A stretch of DNA of 9,349 bases from an uncultured Lachnospiraceae bacterium (lineage in GTDB: Bacteria > Bacillota > Clostridia > Lachnospirales > Lachnospiraceae), in the NCBI GenBank assembly GCA_934351705.1, contig CAKRJK010000039.1, positions 1-9,349 on the forward strand, written 5' to 3'. Made by a program: the position numbers and the translations under genes. This document shows, piece by piece, positions 1 through 5,977 of the stretch. A model generated the notes under the pieces. The model worked only from the letters and a program-made list of their open reading frames with translations. It was not told the origin of the DNA and ran no database searches. Within the stretch, counting starts at the first letter, position 1. Each line of letters starts with the position of its first letter.

Positions 1-618
1 GGCAAGAATGTCGTTATTATCGGCGGAGGTGACACCGGAAACGACTGTGTCGGAACCTGTATCCGCCACGGTGCAAAGAGTGTTACCCAGCTTGAGATGA
101 TGCCGAAAGCACCGGATGAGAGAACAGCAGATAACCCGTGGCCGGAGTGGCCGAAAGTATCTAAGACGGATTACGGTCAGGAAGAGGCAATCGCAGTTTT
201 CGGACACGATCCACGTATCTACCAGACCACCGTCAAAGAATTTTTAAAAGACAAAAAAGGAGCACTCTGCGGTGTCAAGACAGTAAAACTTGAGAGCAAA
301 AAAGACGAAAAGACAGGCCGCATGACAATGGCAGAAGTCGAAGGCAGCGAAAAAGTCCTCGAAGCAGAGTTAGTCCTGATTGCAGCAGGATTTCTCGGAA
401 CGGAGAAATACATTGCCGACGCATTCGGTGTTCAGATGACCGAGCGTACCAACGTGGCAACCGAACCCGAACACCACGCCACCAGCGTAGAACGTGTCTA
501 CGTGGCAGGCGACATGCACAGAGGCCAGTCGCTGGTCGTATGGGCAATCCGCGAAGGACGTGAAGTCGCAAGAGAAGTCGACGAAAGCCTAATGGGCTAC
601 ACCTACCTCGCAAAATAG
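1..618 (+). CDS. gltD: Glutamate synthase (NADPH) small subunit, C-terminal part
   Basis: The frame is open from base 1 and ends at TAG 616-618, so only the last 205 residues of a protein usually near 490 are present; the start lies left of the window. GltD passes electrons from NADPH through FAD and iron-sulfur clusters to the large subunit, which makes glutamate from glutamine and 2-oxoglutarate in the cytoplasm. The visible piece opens with the second dinucleotide-binding motif (VVIIGGGDTGNDC, residues 3-15), typical of the NADPH site. Near the end is the FAD-binding stretch VYVAGDMHRGQSLVVWAIRE, where the GD contacts the flavin, followed by the usual GREVAREVD tail. The N-terminal Fe-S domain is outside the window. 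Related GltD-like oxidoreductases (for example NfnB or PreT types) share these motifs, but the DNPWPEWPKV stretch is typical of true GltD. The gene converges on the transglycosylase gene, with a large palindrome between them. Confidence 0.93.
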   Translation, partial: GKNVVIIGGGDTGNDCVGTCIRHGAKSVTQLEMMPKAPDERTADNPWPEWPKVSKTDYGQEEAIAVFGHDPRIYQTTVKEFLKDKKGALCGVKTVKLESKKDEKTGRMTMAEVEGSEKVLEAELVLIAAGFLGTEKYIADAFGVQMTERTNVATEPEHHATSVERVYVAGDMHRGQSLVVWAIREGREVAREVDESLMGYTYLAK

Positions 619-634
619 AAGAAGAACCTACCAA

Positions 635-903
635 GTCGCTTTCGACTTCGGAATTGCTTGCAGGCACAATCACCTCCCCTGCTTCAAGGCATTTTTGAAA
701 ACTTTTGTGCGGCAGTTATATAGACGTTCGGGCAAAACGTAACCGCCATATCAGACTGTTTGAGACACGAAGTGTCGAGTTTCTGATATGGCGGTTTGAT
801 ACGTTTGCCCGAACGTCTATTTACTGCCGCTAAAAAGTTTTCAGTTTGTCTTGAAGCAGGGGAGGTGATTGTGCCTGCAAGCAATTCCGGAGTCGAAAGC
901 GAC
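635..903. repeat. Long near-perfect inverted repeat (MITE-like palindrome)
   Basis: The left arm (635-754) and right arm (783-903) are reverse complements over about 120 bases, with a 28-base centre (755-782). The outer 54 bases match with one mismatch (T at 648 against C on the other side). The middle part has scattered mismatches and small indels, and the inner block (CCGCCATATCAG against CTGATATGGCGG) is again exact. The centre holds a small hairpin, GACAC-GAA-GTGTC. The ends GTCGCTTTCGAC are themselves nearly palindromic. No transposase or other convincing protein gene lies inside. No clear target duplication flanks it; an AACCT on both sides (625-629 and 913-917) is too short and too offset to rely on. 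It fills nearly all of the 291-base gap between two convergent genes, so as RNA it could end transcription from both sides. It is probably a non-autonomous mobile repeat, but this cannot be proven from one copy. Confidence 0.88.
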
Positions 904-909
904 GCCCCC

Positions 910-1689
910 TTAAACCTGATTCAACAAATTTACCACAGCCGGATTATAACGAATATTCTGCAAAGAATACAAACTATCCTCCGAATCCTCATCCCGGCCG
1001 GAAGAAGTAAATCCCGTAGTCGCATCCTTATTCGCCGTCATCTGTTCCAAAAACATCTCCAAAAACCGCATATAATCCTCATAAGAAAAAATCTGGTCTA
1101 AAATATCCTGAATCCTCTCATCCTCAACAGGATCAGAAGCAGAATTCAACCCCTCCAGAAAATCCGAGGAAGCAATCCGGTTCTTGTCATCATCAATAGA
1201 AATATAATCATTCATGTATGCCGTAACCTTGGCAACATAGTTCTGTGTCTCCTTAAAAGGCGGAACACCGCCGTACTTTTTGACATTGCCGCTGCCCGCA
1301 TTGTAAGCGGCAAGAGCCAGTGTCACATCCCCATTGTAGCGGTCAAGCATCTGGCTGATATACTTTGCACCGCCCATAATGTTCTGTTCAGGATCATAAG
1401 CGTCCGTCACCCCTAAAGAGGCAGCGGTTTTTGGCATAAGCTGCATGATTCCCTGAGCACCGCAGCGGGAAGTTGCGTTCGCATCAAAATTAGATTCTTG
1501 TTTTGCAATCGCTTTCAACAAATTCACAGGAACCCCGTAAGTATCGGATGCCTGCTGGAAAATATCATCCAAAGTCTTGGAAGAATTATCTAAATAGGAA
1601 GAAAAGTCTTCGGAGCTCGTATTTGCTGTTCGGTTTGCAGTGTTCTGATTCTGAATCGAAGAAGCAGATAAAATCTCTGAAACGTTCAT
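910..1689 (-). CDS. Lytic transglycosylase (SLT domain), no signal peptide
   Basis: This 259-residue protein has a family-1 soluble lytic transglycosylase (SLT) fold, which cuts the glycan strand of peptidoglycan with formation of 1,6-anhydromuramic acid. The catalytic domain covers about residues 44-160. The catalytic Glu is E65 in [11 protein letters not shown], followed by [10 protein letters not shown] (78-87), [13 protein letters not shown] (124-136) and the YVAKVTAYM end. The start is ATG 1687-1689, because AGGAGG lies 5 bases upstream (1695-1700); a TTG at 1708-1710 would add seven residues but sits upstream of that ribosome site. The first 40 residues are polar, rich in Ser, Asn and Thr, with no hydrophobic segment, so there is no Sec signal. 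The C-terminal 100 residues are acidic and helical, with the stretch [20 protein letters not shown]. The lack of a leader suggests export by another route, possibly the flagellar secretion apparatus. TAA 910-912 lies just outside the palindrome. Confidence 0.9.
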   Translation of the reverse strand: MNVSEILSASSIQNQNTANRTANTSSEDFSSYLDNSSKTLDDIFQQASDTYGVPVNLLKAIAKQESNFDANATSRCGAQGIMQLMPKTAASLGVTDAYDPEQNIMGGAKYISQMLDRYNGDVTLALAAYNAGSGNVKKYGGVPPFKETQNYVAKVTAYMNDYISIDDDKNRIASSDFLEGLNSASDPVEDERIQDILDQIFSYEDYMRFLEMFLEQMTANKDATTGFTSSGRDEDSEDSLYSLQNIRYNPAVVNLLNQV

Positions 1690-1694
1690 TGGTA

Positions 1695-1700
1695 CCTCCT
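1695..1700 (-). promoter_or_regulatory. Ribosome binding site deciding the transglycosylase start
   Basis: On the minus strand AGGAGG is followed by TACCA and then ATG (1689-1687). This strong site fixes the start at 1689 and argues against the upstream in-frame TTG at 1710, which precedes the site. Confidence 0.85.
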
Positions 1701-1731
1701 TTTTTATCAAAAACGTAATTCGTTACTAATT

Positions 1732-1756
1732 TTATCGGATTGTATTCCTTATTCTA
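1732..1756 (-). promoter_or_regulatory. Possible sigma-D/sigma-28-type (flagellar) promoter for the transglycosylase gene
   Basis: On the minus strand TCCGATAA (1739-1732) matches seven of eight bases of the flagellar sigma -10 element GCCGATAA. A TAGA (1756-1753) lies 13 bases upstream, against a consensus TAAA at about 15, so the -35 part is weak and its spacing short. Sigma-A alternatives (TAGAAT 1756-1751, TACAAT 1744-1739) lack a recognisable -35. The site would give a leader of about 35 bases before the start codon. Confidence 0.4.
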
Positions 1757-1786
1757 ACACATCCTATAAAAAAAATCTTGTTTTTC

Positions 1787-1815
1787 TTGACATTTTTTGA
1801 AAAAGACATTATAGT
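1787..1815 (+). promoter_or_regulatory. Sigma-A promoter of the TrmB-like regulator and lysA
   Basis: A consensus -35 TTGACA (1787-1792) is followed after exactly 17 bases by TATAGT (1810-1815). The transcript would begin near 1822 and reach the regulator start at 1859. No other promoter is apparent before lysA, so this one probably drives both genes. Confidence 0.82.
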
Positions 1816-1834
1816 GTTCCTGTAAAGAACCACT
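1813..1834. promoter_or_regulatory. Candidate operator palindrome over the -10 and start site
   Basis: GTTC (1816-1819) and GAAC (1827-1830) are inverted around seven bases. The symmetry extends outward imperfectly, AGT on the left against CACT on the right. The site overlaps the end of the -10 and the predicted transcription start, where a repressor would block initiation. The TrmB-like protein encoded directly downstream is the obvious candidate for binding it (autoregulation), but that link is inference. Confidence 0.45.
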
Positions 1835-1858
1835 ACATAAAAGACAAGAGGTTAAAAC

Positions 1859-2540
1859 ATGGAAGAAAGCAAAGTGATTGAATATTTATCAGAGTTTGGG
1901 CTGACCAGACAGGAAGCAGTCATTTATCAAAACCTTTCAAAAAACGGAATGCAGACAGGATACGAGGTTGCAAAACAGACGGGAATCTCACGCTCCAATG
2001 CCTACAACGCATTGGCAGGGCTGGTCGAAAAGGGTGCGGCATACGGTTGAGATCGAAGAGTTTTGTACCAACAAGCTGCGTTCCTTAACAAAGAAAAAAG
2101 ATTATTTGGCAACACACCTGCCAAAAGAGCGGCAGACAGACGAGGGATACCTGACCATACGCGGTGACGAGCAGATCTTACACAAGATCAAAAATATGCT
2201 GCTTGCAGCCCAAAAGAGAGTGTATCTTTCGATGAGCGATTCGCAGTTAGAACAGTTCCTGCCGGAGCTCACAGAACTGTCTAAAAATAAAATCAAGATT
2301 GTACTTTTGACAAACAATACCAGAAACATTGATTGGGCAACCGTATATCAGTGTGAGATAGCGGAACATCAGATTGGGGTAATCACCGATTCCGGCTATG
2401 TGCTGACGGGAGAACTCGGAAACGGAGCAGACAGCACGTGCCTCTATTCGGGACAGAAAAATCTGGTCCGTATCTTTAAAGACTATCTGAAAAACGAGAT
2501 TCAGTTGATTGCATTGACAGGAGGAAAAAGCAATGAGTAA
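1859..2540 (+). pseudogene. TrmB-family transcriptional regulator, broken by a frameshift
   Basis: Two frames together make one TrmB-like protein. The first (1859-2050) starts at ATG with AAGAGG 7 bases upstream and encodes a full winged-helix domain: FGLTRQEAVIYQNLS, then the recognition region TGISRSNAYNALAGLVEKG. It reads two codons past its normal track (AAY-G-stop) and ends at TGA 2048-2050. The reading then continues in another frame from about 2043 with TVEIEEFCTNKLRSLTKKK, a short coiled segment and the ligand or dimer domain (GYLTIRGDEQILHKIKNML, IKIVLLTNN), ending at TAA 2538-2540. From memory of the family, some 10-15 residues normally stand between AAYTVE and the EEFC segment. I therefore infer a small deletion, not a multiple of three, near 2043-2051. 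No slippery sequence suggests programmed shifting. A 63-residue product would be a DNA-binding domain alone. A sequencing error is possible. Confidence 0.8.
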
Positions 2541-3834
2541 AAAACCATTTGTAACAAAAGAGAAGTTAGAAGAAATCATAAAAAAATACCCGACGCCGTT
2601 CCATCTCTATGATGAGAAGGGAATCCGCGAGAACGCAAAAGCCGTGCAGGAGGCATTTGCATGGAACAAAGGATTTCGTGAATACTTTGCGGTAAAGGCA
2701 ACGCCGAATCCTTTTTTAATCAACATTTTGAAAGAATACGGCTGCGGCTGTGACTGCTCGTCCATGACAGAGCTTATGTTAGCGGATGCACTGGGCTTTT
2801 CGGGAGAGGGCATCATGTTTTCCTCCAACGATACACCGGCGGAAGAATTTGTGTTTGCAGACAAGATCGGAGCGACAATAAATCTCGACGATTTTACCCA
2901 TATTGATTATCTTGAAAAAACCATCGGTCATATACCGGAAACCATAAGCTGCCGTTACAATCCGGGTGGAGTGTTCAAAATCAGCAACAGCATTATGGAC
3001 AACCCGGGGGATGCAAAATACGGATTCACCACAGAACAGCTTTTTGAGGGATACCGCATTCTGAAAGAAAAGGGAGCAAAGCGTTTTGGAATCCATGCGT
3101 TTTTAGCGAGCAACACCGTAACCAATGACTACTATCCGACACTTGCAAAAACGCTGTTTGAAACCGTGGTGGAGATCAAAGAAAAAACAGGAGTAAAGAT
3201 GAGCTTTATCAATCTTTCCGGCGGAGTCGGCATCCCGTACAAACCGGATGAAGAGGGAAATGACATCCGTGTGATTGGCGAGGGCGTACGCAAGGTATAT
3301 GAGGAAGTGTTAGTGCCTGCCGGAATGGGAGATGTTGCAATCTATACAGAGATGGGACGATTCATGATGGGACCATACGGCTGCCTTGTCACAACGGCAA
3401 TCCACGAAAAGCACACACACAAAGAGTACATCGGTGTAGATGCCTGCGCGGTCAATCTGATGCGTCCGGCAATGTACGGTGCATATCACCATATCACGGT
3501 CATGGGAAAAGAGGATGCACCGTGTGACCATGTTTATGATGTAACAGGCTCGCTCTGCGAAAACAACGACAAATTTGCGATCGACAGAAAACTGCCGAAG
3601 ATAGATATGGGAGACCTGCTGTTACTCCACGATACCGGAGCACACGGATTCGCGATGGGATACAATTATAACGGTAAATTAAAATCCGCCGAAATCCTTT
3701 TAAAAGAGAACGGAGATTTTGAATTGATCCGCCGTGCGGAGACGCCAAAAGACTATTTTGCAACCTTTGATTGCTTTGATATTTTAAAGAACATGAAAAA
3801 TCCACAGGAAATTTCAAAGACAGATAAAAAATAA
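2533..3834 (+). CDS. lysA: Diaminopimelate decarboxylase
   Basis: This 433-residue PLP enzyme removes CO2 from meso-diaminopimelate to give L-lysine, the last step of lysine synthesis in the cytoplasm. It has the alanine-racemase-like fold III barrel. The PLP lysine is K55 in YFAVKATPNP; H188 in FGIHAF stacks on the ring; the phosphate-binding glycines are SGGVG (229-233). The second half carries TEMGR (272-276), where most relatives have E-P-G-R, then NLMRPAMYGAYH (308-319), the active-site Cys C342 in GSLCENNDKFA, and HDTGAHGFAMGYNYNG near the end. The start ATG is 8 bases after AGGAGG (2519-2524) and lies inside the end of the regulator gene (8-base overlap), so translation was probably coupled. 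Other fold III decarboxylases (ornithine, carboxynorspermidine) share the barrel, but the length and Cys motif favour diaminopimelate. I see no lysine riboswitch upstream. Confidence 0.9.
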   Translation: MSKKPFVTKEKLEEIIKKYPTPFHLYDEKGIRENAKAVQEAFAWNKGFREYFAVKATPNPFLINILKEYGCGCDCSSMTELMLADALGFSGEGIMFSSNDTPAEEFVFADKIGATINLDDFTHIDYLEKTIGHIPETISCRYNPGGVFKISNSIMDNPGDAKYGFTTEQLFEGYRILKEKGAKRFGIHAFLASNTVTNDYYPTLAKTLFETVVEIKEKTGVKMSFINLSGGVGIPYKPDEEGNDIRVIGEGVRKVYEEVLVPAGMGDVAIYTEMGRFMMGPYGCLVTTAIHEKHTHKEYIGVDACAVNLMRPAMYGAYHHITVMGKEDAPCDHVYDVTGSLCENNDKFAIDRKLPKIDMGDLLLLHDTGAHGFAMGYNYNGKLKSAEILLKENGDFELIRRAETPKDYFATFDCFDILKNMKNPQEISKTDKK

Positions 3835-3869
3835 GTGAAAAACTTTCTCATAAAAAAGCACGATTTTTA

Positions 3870-3897
3870 TTGATTTTGCAATCGAATGATGTATAAT
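3870..3897 (+). promoter_or_regulatory. Promoter of pckA
   Basis: TTGATT (3870-3875) and a perfect TATAAT (3892-3897) are 16 bases apart, giving a start near 3904 and a leader of about 75 bases. GATT-TTGC-AATC (3872-3883) forms a small palindrome spanning the end of the -35 and the spacer and could bind a regulator. I found no convincing CcpA (cre) site. Confidence 0.78.
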
Positions 3898-3912
3898 ATT
3901 ATGAGTGAAGCC

Positions 3913-3946
3913 AGAAAGTTTTCATGCATTTAGAGAGCAACTTTCT
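3913..3946 (+). other. Stem-loop in the pckA leader
   Basis: AGAAAGTT (3913-3920) pairs perfectly with AACTTTCT (3939-3946) around an 18-base loop, all within the predicted 5' leader. A further AACTTTCT copy stands at 3841-3848, upstream of the promoter, so in read-through RNA from lysA the first arm could pair with either copy. The stem is short and A/U-rich and is not followed by a U-run, so it is not a terminator; it may stabilise the mRNA. The ribosome site AGGAG (3965-3969) stays free downstream. Confidence 0.45.
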
Positions 3947-3979
3947 AAGAAATATATTAAGAAAAGGAGATAAATAATT

Positions 3980-5584
3980 ATGGCAGCAATTGATTTAAGT
4001 AAGTATGGCATTACCGGAACCACAGAAATCGTGCATAATCCTTCTTATGACGTATTGTTTGCAGAGGAAACAAAACCGGAACTTGAGGGATATGACAAAG
4101 GACAGGTGAGTGAGTTAGGAGCAGTCAACGTAATGACTGGTGTATACACAGGACGTTCACCAAAAGACAAATATATCGTAATGGATGAGAATTCCAAAGA
4201 TACTGTATGGTGGACATCTGACGAATACAAAAACGATAACCACCCACTTTCACAGGAAGCATGGACTTCTTTAAAAGAGTTAGCAAAAAAAGAACTTTCC
4301 AATAAAAAACTTTATGTTGTAGATGCATTCTGCGGAGCAAACAAAGACACACGTATGGCAATCCGTTTCATCGTTGAAGTAGCATGGCAGGCACACTTCG
4401 TAACAAACATGTTCATCAAACCTTCTGAGGAAGAGTTAAAAGACTTTGAGCCGGATTTCGTTGTATACAACGCATCCAAAGCAAAAGTTGAGAACTACAA
4501 AGAGTTAGGTTTGAACTCTGAGACAGCAGTTGCATTCAACATCACAAGCCGTGAGCAGGTTATCATCAACACATGGTACGGCGGAGAGATGAAAAAAGGT
4601 ATGTTCTCCATGATGAACTACTACTTACCATTAAAAGGTATCGCATCTATGCACTGTTCCGCAAACACAGATATGGACGGAAAAGATACAGCAATCTTCT
4701 TCGGTTTATCAGGAACAGGTAAGACAACACTTTCCACAGATCCAAAACGTCTCTTGATCGGTGATGATGAGCATGGTTGGGATGACAACGGTGTATTCAA
4801 CTTTGAGGGTGGATGCTACGCAAAAGTAATCGACCTGGACAAAGAGTCAGAGCCAGATATCTACAATGCGATCAGACGTGACGCTCTGTTAGAGAACGTA
4901 ACATTAGATGCAGACGGTAAAATTGATTTCGCTGATAAGAGCGTAACAGAGAACACCCGTGTATCTTACCCGATCAACCACATTGAGAATATCGTTCGTC
5001 CGGTATCCTCAGCACCGGCAGCTAAGAACGTAATCTTCTTATCTGCAGACGCATTCGGAGTACTTCCACCGGTATCAATCCTGACACCGGAGCAGACACA
5101 GTACTACTTCTTATCAGGATTTACTGCAAAATTAGCAGGTACAGAGCGTGGAATCACAGAGCCGACACCTACTTTCTCAGCATGCTTCGGACAGGCATTC
5201 TTAGAGCTTCATCCGACAAAATATGCAGAGGAACTTGTTAAGAAAATGCAGGTAAGCGGAGCAAAAGCTTACTTAGTAAATACAGGATGGAACGGAACAG
5301 GAAAACGTATCTCCATCAAAGATACCAGAGGAATCATCGACGCAATCTTAAGCGGAGACATCAACAAAGCTCCTACAAAGACAATTCCTCACTTCAACTT
5401 TGAAGTTCCTACAGAGCTTCCGGGTGTAGACAAGAACATCTTAGATCCTCGCGACACTTATGCAGATGTTTCCGAGTGGGAGACAAAAGCAAAAGACCTT
5501 GCAGGAAGATTCGTTAAGAACTTCGCAAAATACGAGGGTAACGATGCAGGTAAAGCACTTGTTTCTGCAGGACCACAGTTATAA
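3980..5584 (+). CDS. pckA: Phosphoenolpyruvate carboxykinase (ATP)
   Basis: This 534-residue protein interconverts oxaloacetate plus ATP with PEP, CO2 and ADP in the cytoplasm. In gut anaerobes it may run either for gluconeogenesis or for CO2 fixation towards succinate. The length is normal for the ATP-dependent class. Visible sites are the substrate arginine R59 in [10 protein letters not shown]200 and the metal-binding lysine (K205 or K206) in [11 protein letters not shown]; the metal-binding H225 in MHCSAN; the P-loop GLSGTGKTT (242-250, K248 and T249); the metal-binding D262 in GDDEHGW; R326 in NTRVSYP; and the adenine-site region [10 protein letters not shown] (434-443). The start has AGGAG 10 bases upstream. 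The gene has its own promoter and terminator and so is monocistronic. Its codons are narrower than those of its neighbours (GCA, ACA, TTC, AAC and TTA dominate), which points to high expression. Confidence 0.97.
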   Translation: MAAIDLSKYGITGTTEIVHNPSYDVLFAEETKPELEGYDKGQVSELGAVNVMTGVYTGRSPKDKYIVMDENSKDTVWWTSDEYKNDNHPLSQEAWTSLKELAKKELSNKKLYVVDAFCGANKDTRMAIRFIVEVAWQAHFVTNMFIKPSEEELKDFEPDFVVYNASKAKVENYKELGLNSETAVAFNITSREQVIINTWYGGEMKKGMFSMMNYYLPLKGIASMHCSANTDMDGKDTAIFFGLSGTGKTTLSTDPKRLLIGDDEHGWDDNGVFNFEGGCYAKVIDLDKESEPDIYNAIRRDALLENVTLDADGKIDFADKSVTENTRVSYPINHIENIVRPVSSAPAAKNVIFLSADAFGVLPPVSILTPEQTQYYFLSGFTAKLAGTERGITEPTPTFSACFGQAFLELHPTKYAEELVKKMQVSGAKAYLVNTGWNGTGKRISIKDTRGIIDAILSGDINKAPTKTIPHFNFEVPTELPGVDKNILDPRDTYADVSEWETKAKDLAGRFVKNFAKYEGNDAGKALVSAGPQL

Positions 5585-5623
5585 GAACAGAATTGTTTTT
5601 CTAACATAAAACAGGACTAATAG

Positions 5624-5662
5624 ACCGCAGTACCGGAGAATCCGGTGCTGCGGTTATATTTT
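5624..5662 (+). terminator. Rho-independent terminator of pckA
   Basis: A 14-base-pair stem (5624-5637 with 5641-5654), with a single T-G wobble and a GAA triloop, is followed by TATATTTT. It lies 40 bases after the pckA stop and is GC-rich in an AT-rich surrounding. Confidence 0.93.
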
Positions 5663-5706
5663 GTCCGGGAACCGATAAACTTTTTCTATAATCTGCAACT
5701 TCCCTC

Positions 5707-5735
5707 TTGCATTTGAAAAATAAATATGGTATTAT
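5707..5735 (+). promoter_or_regulatory. Promoter of tRNA-Leu
   Basis: TTGCAT (5707-5712) and TATTAT (5730-5735) are 17 bases apart. Transcription would begin about 20-25 bases before the mature tRNA 5' end at 5766, a usual short leader for RNase P to remove. An overlapping TATACT (5733-5738) is a poorer choice because of its 20-base spacing. Confidence 0.68.
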
Positions 5736-5765
5736 ACTCATTGTCCGAGTTTTCAACGGAGATAT

Positions 5766-5849
5766 GCCGGTGTGGCGGAATTGGCAGACGCACCAGACTC
5801 AAAATCTGGCGGTGGCAACATCGTATCGGTTCAAGTCCGATCACCGGCA
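5766..5849 (+). tRNA. tRNA-Leu (anticodon CAA)
   Basis: The acceptor stem GCCGGTG (5766-5772) pairs with CACCGGC (5842-5848), followed by discriminator A 5849, as expected for leucine. The anticodon arm is CCAGA-CTCAAAA-TCTGG, giving anticodon CAA, which reads TTG codons. A long variable arm (CGGTG-GCAA-CATCG, one G-T pair) marks a class II tRNA, and the T arm is ATCGG-TTCAAGT-CCGAT. The 3' CCA is not encoded, so it must be added by a nucleotidyltransferase. The gene stands alone with its own promoter and terminator. Confidence 0.97.
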
Positions 5850-5852
5850 CTG

Positions 5853-5880
5853 AAAAGCCTAGCGTTAGCTAGGCTTTTTT
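5853..5880 (+). terminator. Rho-independent terminator of tRNA-Leu
   Basis: AAAAGCCTAGC (5853-5863) and GCTAGGCTTTT pair around a GTTA loop, and the run ends in six T (5875-5880). It starts three bases after the tRNA. Its A-rich left side means it could also work on the opposite strand. Confidence 0.93.
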
Positions 5881-5963
5881 GATATATAAAATAAGAAAAG
5901 TAATTCAACATAAATAGGAAAATGCAATGGGAAACCCGGTCACAGATCAGGACAGGGAAAACA

Positions 5964-5970
5964 AGAGGGG
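5964..5970 (+). promoter_or_regulatory. Ribosome binding site favouring the 5978 start of the LRR gene
   Basis: AGAGGGG stands 7 bases before ATG 5978. A competing in-frame ATG at 5927 has AGGAAA (5915-5920) before it, which is weaker, and the 17 extra residues it would add (rich in N, D, R and K) look like untranslated leader. From the tRNA terminator at 5880 to 5977 I see no convincing promoter: TTGATA (5879-5884) has no -10 at a proper distance, so read-through past the tRNA terminator or an atypical promoter must serve this operon. Confidence 0.55.
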
Positions 5971-5977
5971 AACGCCA

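Noticed and set aside
275..673. Minus-strand open frame of 132 codons antisense to gltD and running into the left palindrome arm
   Set aside because: It overlaps the well-supported gltD, has Arg/Leu/Cys-rich shadow composition and no family resemblance. Only its start in the repeat is of interest and is reported as a finding.
796..1101. Plus-strand open frame from the right palindrome arm into the transglycosylase gene
   Set aside because: Two thirds of it is antisense to a clear gene, and the product is low-complexity and basic; treated as a shadow.
2030..2060. Programmed ribosomal frameshift in the TrmB-like gene
   Set aside because: There is no slippery heptamer or RF2-like CTTTGA context at the stop, and residues appear to be missing at the join, which fits a deletion better.
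1711..2532. Lysine riboswitch or T-box controlling lysA
   Set aside because: The regulator leader is under 40 bases and lysA starts inside the upstream gene, leaving no room for such an RNA.
3850..3870. ATAAAAA-N7-TTTTTAT hairpin after lysA as a terminator
   Set aside because: It has only A-T pairs and would be too weak; no clear lysA terminator is seen, so some read-through into pckA is possible.
5687..5692. TATAAT between the pckA terminator and the tRNA
   Set aside because: There is no -35 at the right distance, and the site at 5707-5735 fits the tRNA better.
5766..5977. tRNA-Leu as an integration site for a mobile island carrying the LRR/VWA/MoxR operon
   Set aside because: No repeated tRNA 3' end, integrase or composition break is visible; the terminator follows the tRNA directly.
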